A stretch of 11,665 nucleotides of DNA, from the NCBI RefSeq assembly GCF_036516575.1, contig NZ_DATBTY010000022.1, forward strand, positions 1 through 11,665, read 5' to 3'. The stretch comes from Cerasibacillus sp036516575. GTDB taxonomy: Bacteria > Bacillota > Bacilli > Bacillales > Amphibacillaceae. The notes under the pieces are model-generated. The model was not told the DNA's origin. It searched no databases and worked only from the letters and a program-made list of their open reading frames with translations. Positions within the stretch are counted from its first letter, which is position 1; the number at the start of each line of letters is the position of its first letter. The position numbers and the translations under genes are program-made. Positions 5,776 to 11,665 of this stretch are shown one piece after another.

Positions 5776-6900
5776 TTAATCGTTCATTAATGCTTCGTGG
5801 ATATCATAATGTTGTAGGTCGATATCCAATGGTTGATCGAGTGCCAATTTAGCTAATTGCGTGCCTAAGTAAGGTCCTGTTGTTAATCCAGATGCTCCTA
5901 AGCCATTGGCAGCGATAAGACCTTCATATGGCGGTATTTTACCAATAACAGGTAAATACTCTGGTGTGTACGGACGGAAACCGACTCTTGTTCCGATTAT
6001 TGTTCCGTTACCTAGTCCAGGTGCAAACTTTAAAGCGGTAAATAATACCCGATGCATCCCCTCAGCTGTTATTCGATGATCGAAACCGACTTCTTTCTTT
6101 TCATGTGTGGCTCCAATAATAACACGATCATCGAAAGGGACAATCGACTGGTTACTTGGTGGCATGATAACAGGCCATTCACTTGTATCCACATCTGGCA
6201 TATGTAACTGGATGAGTTGTCCTTTTTGTGGCGAACTTGAAAAGGTTATGCCGATTGGTGCGAGTAATTCCTTCATCCAAGCACCATTTGTAGCGATGAC
6301 GGTATCTGCCTTTATGGTGGACTCAGATAGTTTTACACCTGTTACCGTTTGGCCTTCCAAAATCAATGACGCAGAGTCTTGGATATATTTAACCCCATTT
6401 TTTAACGCTCCATTGATTAACGCTTTTCGTAGCTTACCTCCATCAACGCGAGCAGCGCCACTGACGTGTACTGCTCCTAATCCTTCAGCAATCGGAGGAA
6501 ATAACTTCCGTGTTTCTTTTGGATTTAAAATCGTAACTTCACCAATTTCCGGTGCATTGACCCGGCGTTTCAAAGCAATCTCTTTCATCTCCAGTAATGT
6601 TTCTTTTTTAGCACGTACACTTAAGGCGCCGACTTGTTTATAGCCAGTTTCTTTTTCACCATCTTTTTCCAATTCATTTATAATCGTTGGATAAATCTTT
6701 GCGCCATTTTTAGCGAGATGATACCATGCTTGATTTCTTCTTTTCGATAGCCACGGGCAAATAATACCTGTTGCTGCATCAGTTGCTTGTCCAGGTTCAT
6801 TGCGATCAATTAAGATAACGTCTGTATTTGTCTTTGATAATTGATATGCTGTTGATGCGCCTAAAATTCCAGCGCCAATGATGATAATTTTCTTTTTCAT
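5776..6900 (-). CDS. FAD-dependent oxidoreductase, DAO family, YurR-like (374 aa)
   Basis: Flavoprotein of the D-amino-acid oxidase/dehydrogenase (DAO) family, expected to oxidise an amine or amino acid. Residues 5-33 form the dinucleotide fold: GAGILG (9-14) and Asp32 at the end of the second strand for the FAD ribose. EPGQATDAATGIICPWLSKRRNQAWY (in overlapping pieces about 35-60) and the C-terminal RVGFRPYTPEYLPVIG and NGLGASGLTTGPYLG are the FAD-contact segments; the whole closely resembles what I recall of B. subtilis YurR. It is not obviously ThiO, since no thiazole genes are nearby. No signal peptide. ATG at 6900 is preceded by AAGGA at 9-base spacing. Divergent from ppaC, with a likely extended -10 promoter and an inverted repeat upstream. 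Substrate unknown. Confidence 0.88.
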   Translation of the reverse strand: MKKKIIIIGAGILGASTAYQLSKTNTDVILIDRNEPGQATDAATGIICPWLSKRRNQAWYHLAKNGAKIYPTIINELEKDGEKETGYKQVGALSVRAKKETLLEMKEIALKRRVNAPEIGEVTILNPKETRKLFPPIAEGLGAVHVSGAARVDGGKLRKALINGALKNGVKYIQDSASLILEGQTVTGVKLSESTIKADTVIATNGAWMKELLAPIGITFSSSPQKGQLIQLHMPDVDTSEWPVIMPPSNQSIVPFDDRVIIGATHEKKEVGFDHRITAEGMHRVLFTALKFAPGLGNGTIIGTRVGFRPYTPEYLPVIGKIPPYEGLIAANGLGASGLTTGPYLGTQLAKLALDQPLDIDLQHYDIHEALMND

Positions 6901-6922
6901 ATTAAAAAATCCTTTTTATCTT

Positions 6923-6931
6923 ATTGTAGCA
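6923..6931 (-). promoter_or_regulatory. extended -10 promoter, candidate, for the FAD oxidoreductase
   Basis: The minus strand reads TGCTACAAT, an extended -10 (TGn plus TACAAT, five of six). The -35 match is weak. The start would be near 6916, leaving about 16 leader bases that include the ribosome site. Confidence 0.45.
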
Positions 6932-6941
6932 TTGGAATGTT

Positions 6942-6961
6942 GTGGTTTCTAATGATACCAC
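6942..6961. promoter_or_regulatory. inverted repeat, possible operator upstream of the oxidoreductase
   Basis: GTGGTTTCTAATGATACCAC is a 20-bp imperfect palindrome (GTGGT/ACCAC plus GA/TC inner pairs around a central TAAT). It covers about -26 to -45 of the predicted oxidoreductase promoter and lies 15 bp from the ppaC -35 box, a place suited to an activator or repressor of either gene. No T run follows, so it is not a terminator. Confidence 0.35.
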
Positions 6962-6975
6962 TCCTTTACTTTATT

Positions 6976-7004
6976 TTGAACAAATGGAGCTTGTATGATA
7001 AAAT
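6976..7004 (+). promoter_or_regulatory. sigma-A promoter of ppaC
   Basis: TTGAAC (6976-6981), a 17-bp spacer and TAAAAT (6999-7004). The start would be near 7011, with a leader of about 67 nt. A second, weaker pair (TTGTAT 6991-6996, 16 bp, TAGTAT 7013-7018) overlaps it. Confidence 0.5.
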
Positions 7005-7028
7005 TTTCGTTATAGTATATACATAAAA

Positions 7029-7048
7029 AATTGATGCCGCAATCAATT
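7029..7048 (+). promoter_or_regulatory. leader hairpin in the ppaC 5' untranslated region
   Basis: AATTGAT (7029-7035) and ATCAATT (7042-7048) form a perfect 7-bp stem with loop GCCGCA, inside the predicted leader and about 20 bases before the ribosome site. There is no T run. It could stabilise the mRNA or bind a regulator; AT-richness makes chance possible. Confidence 0.3.
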
Positions 7049-7077
7049 AATAATAAAGAGTGAAGGGGATTATAAAC

Positions 7078-8007
7078 ATGGAAAAAGTACTTGTCATTGG
7101 ACATCGTAATCCAGATACAGATTCGATTTGTTCAGCATTGGCATATGCACATTTAAAAAAAGAAATAGGTATTAATGCAGAAGCGGTGTGTCTTGGGGAA
7201 GTAAATAAAGAAACGGCTTATGCGCTTGATTATTTTAAAGTAGAGGCACCACGTTTCATTGAAGAAGTGGATAAAGACGTTAAAGAAGTCATTCTTGTTG
7301 ACCATAATGAATTCCAACAAAGTGTAGAAAATATCCGTGATGTCCGTATCGCTGAAGTGATTGACCATCACCGCGTTGCAAATTTTGAAACAAAGGATCC
7401 ACTTTATTTCCGCGTTGAACCAGTCGGGTGTACAGCGACAATTTTAAATAAAATGTATAAAGAGCATGATGTTGAGATACCTAAACATATTGCAGGTTTA
7501 ATGGTATCAGCGATTGTATCTGATTCGTTACTATTTAAATCACCAACATGCACGGATGAAGATATTGCGGCCGCTAAAGAATTAGCAGAAATCGCTGAAG
7601 TAGATTTAGATGTTTATGGTTTAGATATGCTGAAAGCAGGTACTGATTTAAAAGATAAATCAATGGACGAGCTATTAGCAAATGACGCCAAAACATTTGA
7701 TATGAACGGTCATCAAGTAGAAATTAACCAAATCAATGCTGTTGATGTGGCAGAAGTCTATGAAAAACAAACTGAATTTGAAAATGCAATTACAGCACAT
7801 GTTGATAAAAATGAACTATCTTTATATGTTCTCATTGTGACCGATATTTTAAACAGTGATTCAGATGTTTTAGCTGTTGGTCCGGAAAGTAAAAAAGTCG
7901 AAAAAGCATTTGGTGTAGAATTGAAAAATAACCGTGCTTTGTTAAAGGGTGTTGTTTCTCGTAAAAAACAAATCGTTCCGAATTTAACAGATGCATTTAA
8001 CGGTTAA
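7078..8007 (+). CDS. ppaC: manganese-dependent inorganic pyrophosphatase, family II (309 aa)
   Basis: Cytosolic enzyme that hydrolyses pyrophosphate to two phosphates, pulling biosynthetic reactions (nucleic acid, aminoacyl-tRNA and other activations) forward. It is a DHH-family protein of the same 309-residue length as B. subtilis PpaC, and the metal ligands fall at the same numbers: His9, Asp13, Asp15 (GHRNPDTDS), Asp75 (VDHNE), His97 in the DHH motif IDHHRV, and Asp149 (VSDS). The C-terminal domain holds the substrate-binding SRKKQ with Arg295 and Lys296. No CBS domains are inserted, so this is the unregulated form. I chose the ATG at 7078, 9 bases after AAGGGGA, over an upstream in-frame ATG at 7060 that has no good ribosome site. 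Single gene with its own promoter and terminator. Confidence 0.97.
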   Translation: MEKVLVIGHRNPDTDSICSALAYAHLKKEIGINAEAVCLGEVNKETAYALDYFKVEAPRFIEEVDKDVKEVILVDHNEFQQSVENIRDVRIAEVIDHHRVANFETKDPLYFRVEPVGCTATILNKMYKEHDVEIPKHIAGLMVSAIVSDSLLFKSPTCTDEDIAAAKELAEIAEVDLDVYGLDMLKAGTDLKDKSMDELLANDAKTFDMNGHQVEINQINAVDVAEVYEKQTEFENAITAHVDKNELSLYVLIVTDILNSDSDVLAVGPESKKVEKAFGVELKNNRALLKGVVSRKKQIVPNLTDAFNG

Positions 8008-8042
8008 ATTAGTCGGGTTATAATGAAAAATAAGTTAGAATA

Positions 8043-8088
8043 AAAAAGCGGAGAAAACTAACATGAAGTTCAGTTTTTACCGCTTTTT
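8043..8088. terminator. bidirectional terminator between ppaC and the MenC-family gene
   Basis: AAAAAGCGG (8043-8051) pairs with CCGCTTTTT (8080-8088), and AAAACT (8054-8059) with AGTTTT (8072-8077) extends the inner stem past a small bulge. A and T tracts at the two ends allow use by ppaC (plus) and the minus-strand gene. Confidence 0.8.
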
Positions 8089-8168
8089 ATTCTGTTTGGC
8101 ACTTTATTGAATGCTTATGCCTGATAAAACGACTTAACACCTAATATCGCTTCACGAACTCCATTTAT

Positions 8169-9284
8169 TTAAAAATCAATGACTTGTTTTGATACCGTAA
8201 ATCGTTTTAACGCTTCTCTATCAATTTCATAACCTATACCAGCTCCAGCTGGAACTTCGATTTTTCCATTTTCCACAACAACATCGGGAGATATGATATC
8301 TTTTTCCCAATAGTGACTTGAGCCTGCTGTATCACCTGGTAATGAGAAATTCGCTAGCGATGTTAAGGCAATATTGTGTGCACGCCCAACTCCTGCTTCT
8401 AACATGCCACCACACCAAACAGGTATATGGTGTTTTTGGCAATAGTCATGGATTCTAACACTTTCTGTTAAACCACCAACACGACCACTTTTAATATTAA
8501 TGATTTGGCAACTGCCGAGTTCAATCGCTTGTTTTACATCATTAAGAGAATGGATGCTTTCATCGAGACATATGGGTGTGTCCAACTCTTTTTGTAATTT
8601 GGCATGGTCGATTAAATCATCTTGATGGAGCGGTTGTTCAATCATCATTAAATCAAAAGCATCAAGTTGTTTTAATATCGGTAAATCATCCAACGAATAA
8701 GCAGAATTTGCATCAACCATAATCGGTGTTGTTGGGAAATGTTCACGTACGTCACGGATTAGATGAACATCGTGGCCTGGTTTAATTTTTAACTTAATGC
8801 GTTTATAGCCTTTTTCTAAAGATTGTTCAATTTTATTTAAAAGGCTCGTGATGGTCGGTTGAATTCCAATACTTATCCCAACATCAATGGAGGATTTTTC
8901 CCCGCCTAATGCTTGTGCAAGAGAGATCCCTTGTCGTTTCGCATAGAGGTCCCAAATAGCCCCCTCGAGCGCAGCTTTTGCCATATGATTTCGCCTAATT
9001 GGCTTGAAAATATCCGCTAATTCTTTAGGATGGCCTATCGAGTGTCGCTTTAATAATGGGATTAAAAAATCTATTAACATATGTAAGGTCGTTTCCACCG
9101 TTTCTTCTGTATACCATGGGGCATCAAAAGCAACAGACTCTCCGTATCCACGATGGCCGTCCGAATCAATCACTTCAATCATAAAAAAATCTTTATCTTG
9201 CGTCGTACCAAAACTAGTTACAAATGGATGGTTCAATCGCATATTTAACCGGTGTAAGATGATTTTTTCAATTGATAGCAACAT
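8169..9284 (-). CDS. menC: o-succinylbenzoate synthase / N-acylamino acid racemase family enzyme (371 aa)
   Basis: Enolase-superfamily enzyme of the muconate lactonising group. Residues 1-125 are the capping domain; the barrel carries the KxK acid/base motif KLK (Lys164, Lys166), the Mg2+ ligands Asp191 (VDANSAY), Glu216 (EQPL) and Asp241 (DES), and the opposite base Lys265 (INIKSGRVGG). The last-strand region CGGMLEAGVGR and the family length fit the low-GC MenC/NSAR type. Enzymes of this type make o-succinylbenzoate for menaquinone, racemise N-acyl or N-succinyl amino acids, or do both; sequence alone cannot decide. No other men gene is nearby, and the gene stands alone with a shared terminator, which leaves the racemase role open. 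ATG at 9284 has AAGGAG 9 bases upstream. Cytosolic. Confidence 0.88.
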   Translation of the reverse strand: MLLSIEKIILHRLNMRLNHPFVTSFGTTQDKDFFMIEVIDSDGHRGYGESVAFDAPWYTEETVETTLHMLIDFLIPLLKRHSIGHPKELADIFKPIRRNHMAKAALEGAIWDLYAKRQGISLAQALGGEKSSIDVGISIGIQPTITSLLNKIEQSLEKGYKRIKLKIKPGHDVHLIRDVREHFPTTPIMVDANSAYSLDDLPILKQLDAFDLMMIEQPLHQDDLIDHAKLQKELDTPICLDESIHSLNDVKQAIELGSCQIINIKSGRVGGLTESVRIHDYCQKHHIPVWCGGMLEAGVGRAHNIALTSLANFSLPGDTAGSSHYWEKDIISPDVVVENGKIEVPAGAGIGYEIDREALKRFTVSKQVIDF

Positions 9285-9319
9285 GTCATTTTACTCCTTT
9301 ATCTGTCATTCTACAGTTT

Positions 9320-9328
9320 AGTATAACA
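9320..9328 (-). promoter_or_regulatory. extended -10 promoter, candidate, for the MenC-family gene
   Basis: The minus strand reads TGTTATACT, an extended -10 (TGn plus TATACT, five of six). No convincing -35 lies 16-18 bp upstream. The start would be near 9313, a leader of about 29 nt with AAGGAG inside it. Confidence 0.45.
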
Positions 9329-9380
9329 GACGATACCTACCTCCTCATGACTAAAGTATCGAAAGCTCAAGAGAATTACT

Positions 9381-9412
9381 AAAAAAACAGCTACTCGAGA
9401 TGAGTAACTGCT
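9381..9412 (-). terminator. intrinsic terminator of the SulP transporter gene
   Basis: On the minus strand CAGTTACTC / GAGTAGCTG pairs with one mismatch (arms 9388-9396 and 9402-9410) and runs into a T tract (complement of 9381-9387). It lies about 27 bases past the transporter stop and just before the MenC-family promoter region. Confidence 0.78.
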
Positions 9413-9437
9413 TTTTAAGAAATATAAGCTATGCCCT

Positions 9438-11162
9438 TTAAGCATCCTTTTGTAATTGACTACTTTCCTGGAATACTTGGCATGTGTTTTGACCAGACTT
9501 CGCACAGAGGGAGCACTGGTTTGGCTCAATTAACTTAAGTGCATAGTCAACCGCTTCATATGATTCTTTGAAGAAGTGATTTGGACCAATCTCGTTATAT
9601 ATCCCAGTTGCTTTCATCATAGACATCACATCATCAGTGAGTTCTGCAATTAATACAGTCCCGCCAAATCGTTGTTTAAAATCCGTTACTAAAGAGGCTA
9701 AGTTTGACGCTCCTGTTGCATCTAAAATAGGAACATGTTTCATCTTTAGTATTAGGACTGATGGTCGGCGTGTACTACTTGCGATGACCGATTCGAATCG
9801 ATCTGCTGCACCAAAGAATAGTGGTCCCGCGATATTGTAGAATGATATTTCTTGGCATTTCGTTCCATAATCCATTCCATTATGATCTTTCTTATTTTTT
9901 GCAAGAGAAGGAATAACCCTCTCGACCTCAAACACTTCACTCATTCGCTTTAAGAATGATATCGTAGCAAGGCCTAAACCGATTGGCACAGCAACGGTTA
10001 AGTTAACAAATACGGTTAACAAAAACGTTGTAACAAGCACGAGCGAATCACTCGTCTTGAGTTTCAACATATGAATAAATGATTTATGTTCACTCATATT
10101 ATAGGCGACAACCATCAGAATAGGTGCCATAGCTGCAAGAGGGATACTCCCGGCATAAGGTGCAAAAAGGAGAACAGTTGATAGGACGAATACACCTTGG
10201 AAGATTCCAGACATTGGACTGAATCCACCTGCATTAATATTTGTAGCTGTTCGAGCAATTGCGCCTGTCGCTGGAATACCACCAAATAGAGGAGTCACAA
10301 TGTTCGCAACCCCCTGACCAACTAATTCGCGGTTTGAGTTATGACGTCTACCAGTCATTCCATCAGCAACTACGGCGGATAATAATGATTCTATTCCACC
10401 GAGCATAGCTATAACGAACGCTGGTTGCCATAATACTTTTATTTTTTCCCACGTAATCTCAGGGAACTGAATTCCTGGTAATGTTTGTGGAATGCCACCA
10501 AATGCACTTCCAATCGTAGCGACCTTATTTGGATAAAATAAAACAGCGATAACTGTTGGTATAATTAAGGCAACTAATAAGACAGGGAGACGTGGAAAAA
10601 GTTTAGGAACAAAGATAATCATAAGTAATCCAATCACGGCTGTCAGCACACTATAAATATTTATCTCAGGCAAGTGTTTCACGATTTGTATCATATTCTC
10701 ATGGAAATATTGCTTCTTCTCTAATCCTTCTAACCCGAGAAAATCACCAAACTGTCCACTGAAAATAATGACGGCAATTCCAGCCGTAAACCCGATTGTC
10801 ACCGACCTTGGAATGTATTTAATAAGTCCACCAAGCTTGAATGCTCCCATTAAAATAAGCATAATTCCTGCTAAAAATCCGGCAATTAATAGATTTTCAT
10901 ATCCGTGTTCCAGAACAATGGCTAGTAGAATTGGGATAAACGCTCCGGTTGGCCCAGCAATTTGATATCTTGATCCACCAAACAGAGCAACAATAATCCC
11001 AGCAATAATAGTTGTATACAATCCATATTCTGGCTTAACACCTGAAGCAATAGCAAAAGCCATCCCGAGTGGTATGGCAACAATTCCTACTGTTATTCCA
11101 GCAATTAAGTCTTGCTTTAGTTTTTGTGGGGTTACCCCTGTAAATCGTTCATCACTGAACAA
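9438..11162 (-). CDS. SulP family anion transporter with STAS domain (574 aa)
   Basis: Inner-membrane anion carrier of the SulP/SLC26 family, likely for sulfate, bicarbonate or a carboxylate. Residues about 15-410 are a multi-span membrane domain; DLIAGITVGIVAIPLGMAFA with GVKPEYGLY, GPTGAF and the NRELVGQGVANIV segment are family signatures. Residues about 440-545 form a cytoplasmic STAS domain; its phosphorylatable-loop equivalent is DATGAS (481-486), with Thr where SpoIIAA-type domains have Ser. The tail adds three cysteines (550, 553, 561; CSLCAKSGQNTC), which I do not expect in most relatives. The start is TTG at 11162, since TGA lies four codons upstream and the next in-frame ATG would delete the first helix; AGGAG is about 12 bases away. 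No carbonic anhydrase or sulfate assimilation gene is adjacent, so the substrate is open. Confidence 0.92.
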   Translation of the reverse strand: MFSDERFTGVTPQKLKQDLIAGITVGIVAIPLGMAFAIASGVKPEYGLYTTIIAGIIVALFGGSRYQIAGPTGAFIPILLAIVLEHGYENLLIAGFLAGIMLILMGAFKLGGLIKYIPRSVTIGFTAGIAVIIFSGQFGDFLGLEGLEKKQYFHENMIQIVKHLPEINIYSVLTAVIGLLMIIFVPKLFPRLPVLLVALIIPTVIAVLFYPNKVATIGSAFGGIPQTLPGIQFPEITWEKIKVLWQPAFVIAMLGGIESLLSAVVADGMTGRRHNSNRELVGQGVANIVTPLFGGIPATGAIARTATNINAGGFSPMSGIFQGVFVLSTVLLFAPYAGSIPLAAMAPILMVVAYNMSEHKSFIHMLKLKTSDSLVLVTTFLLTVFVNLTVAVPIGLGLATISFLKRMSEVFEVERVIPSLAKNKKDHNGMDYGTKCQEISFYNIAGPLFFGAADRFESVIASSTRRPSVLILKMKHVPILDATGASNLASLVTDFKQRFGGTVLIAELTDDVMSMMKATGIYNEIGPNHFFKESYEAVDYALKLIEPNQCSLCAKSGQNTCQVFQESSQLQKDA

Positions 11163-11203
11163 TCTTTCTGATCACTCCTATGATATATAATTAGACAAAA
11201 TAA

Positions 11204-11226
11204 TAATGAGGACATCAGCCTCATTA
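11204..11226 (-). promoter_or_regulatory. perfect inverted repeat in the sulP leader
   Basis: TAATGAGG (11204-11211) and CCTCATTA (11219-11226) are perfect complements around a 7-base loop. On the minus strand the arm after the loop is followed by TTTTG, a short T run. The hairpin would start at about +1 of the predicted transcript and ends some 40 bases before the TTG start. Options are a 5'-end stabilising hairpin, a weak attenuator or a protein-binding site. Confidence 0.5.
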
Positions 11227-11233
11227 ACAAAAA

Positions 11234-11264
11234 AGTATAGCGTTAAAAAAGAAAACAAAAGCAA
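11234..11264 (-). promoter_or_regulatory. candidate promoter of the SulP gene
   Basis: The minus strand has TATACT (11234-11239) with TTGCTT (11259-11264) 19 bp upstream, a longer spacer than ideal and T-rich. The start would be near 11227, immediately before the inverted repeat. The remainder of 11265-11393 is AT-rich with no ORF or RNA gene I recognise. Confidence 0.35.
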
Positions 11265-11395
11265 TATTTTAATACTGTATATATTGTATCATGTTTTGCA
11301 TAAAAATGCATGACAGCTGTTTATTAAGGGATTATAGCAGATTAAACGCTATTTATGATTGTGCGTTTAGTTATTCGTTTATTATGTCGAATCTT

Positions 11396-11665
11396 CAACG
11401 CGTTGTTTCGTAGTGTGAAATGTTGGTGAGAGGCTGCATTAAGCCTTCAACGCGTTGTCTCGCGGTGCGAAATCTTTATGAGAGGCTGCATTGAGCCTTC
11501 AATACGTTGACTCGCGATGAAAAATCTATACGAGAGGCTGCATTGAGCCCTCAACACGTTGTCTTGCGGTGCGAAATCTATACGAGAGGCTGCATTGAGC
11601 CCTCAACACGTTGTCTTGCGGTGCGAAATCTATACGAGAGGCTGCATTGAGCCCTCAACACGTTG
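11396..11665. repeat. 52-bp tandem repeat array, continuing past the window edge
   Basis: Five full units plus 10 bases of a sixth start at 11396, 11448, 11500, 11552, 11604 and 11656, a constant 52-bp period. Units four and five are identical; unit one differs from them at about 13 positions, unit two at 5 and unit three at 6. Each unit contains CAACRCGTTG (a perfect palindrome in units one and two), a TCGC/GCGA pair, and AGGCT-GCATTG-AGCCT. The period is not a multiple of three and no ORF crosses it. There are no variable spacers, so it is not CRISPR. Confidence 0.95.

Noticed and set aside
6900..6960. Short minus-strand ORFs after AAAGGAG upstream of the oxidoreductase
   Set aside because: The only nearby starts are ATT at usable spacing or a GTG overlapping the ribosome-like site; peptides of 10-20 residues with no recognisable pattern.
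7060..7077. Upstream ATG of ppaC
   Set aside because: It would add six residues and has poorer ribosome-site spacing; the shorter form is exactly the 309-residue family length with matching residue numbers.
9311..9529. 72-codon minus-strand ORF overlapping the end of the SulP gene
   Set aside because: It is a frame shadow over the transporter 3' end and terminator, with no ribosome site or family resemblance.
11297..11310. TGCAT-AAAA-ATGCA inverted repeat upstream of sulP
   Set aside because: A five-base stem in AT-rich DNA is expected by chance, and it lies outside the inferred promoter.
11396..11665. CRISPR array
   Set aside because: The whole 52-bp unit is conserved, with no unique spacers and no cas genes in view.

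Overview
This window looks like the chromosome of a low-GC Gram-positive bacterium in or near the Bacillaceae (Bacillus, Oceanobacillus or Virgibacillus type). The reasons are AT-rich intergenic DNA, AGGAGG-type ribosome binding sites with occasional TTG starts, and a tRNA cluster following 23S rRNA in nearly the order I recall for the Bacillus subtilis trnD cluster. There is also a 309-residue family II pyrophosphatase whose key residues sit at the B. subtilis PpaC positions, and an oxidoreductase resembling YurR. I could not run a search, so the genus is inference.

Layout. 1-88 is the 3' end of a 23S rRNA gene. No 5S gene follows it. Instead a good sigma-A promoter (170-197) precedes fourteen tRNA genes (248-1494: Asn, Ser, Glu, Val, fMet, Asp, Phe, Tyr, Trp, His, Gln, Gly, Cys, Leu), closed by a terminator. 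A 55-codon membrane/coiled-coil microprotein (1858-2025) converges on an amidase-signature hydrolase of fatty-acid-amide-hydrolase type (2085-3539, minus). A C-rich degenerate ~20-bp repeat lies upstream of the amidase. Next come a ZnT9-like cation diffusion facilitator (3815-4771, plus), an orphan MacB/LolD-type ABC ATPase (4813-5505, minus), a possible 30-aa membrane peptide (5661-5753, minus) downstream of a YurR-like FAD oxidoreductase (5776-6900, minus), and divergent ppaC (7078-8007, plus). The last genes are a MenC/N-acylamino-acid racemase family enolase (8169-9284, minus) and a SulP anion transporter with a STAS domain (9438-11162, minus). The window ends in a non-coding 52-bp tandem repeat that runs off the edge.

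How the genes work together. Apart from the tRNA cluster and the oxidoreductase/microprotein pair, the genes look like single-gene transcription units, most with their own promoter and/or terminator. They are housekeeping or transport functions (translation, pyrophosphate removal, cation and anion transport, amide and amino-acid metabolism), not one pathway. I see no phage, transposon, CRISPR or defence module. The least explained items are the 52-bp array, the ~20-bp repeat, the two microproteins, the hairpin at the predicted 5' end of the sulP mRNA, and the 23S gene followed by its own tRNA promoter instead of 5S.
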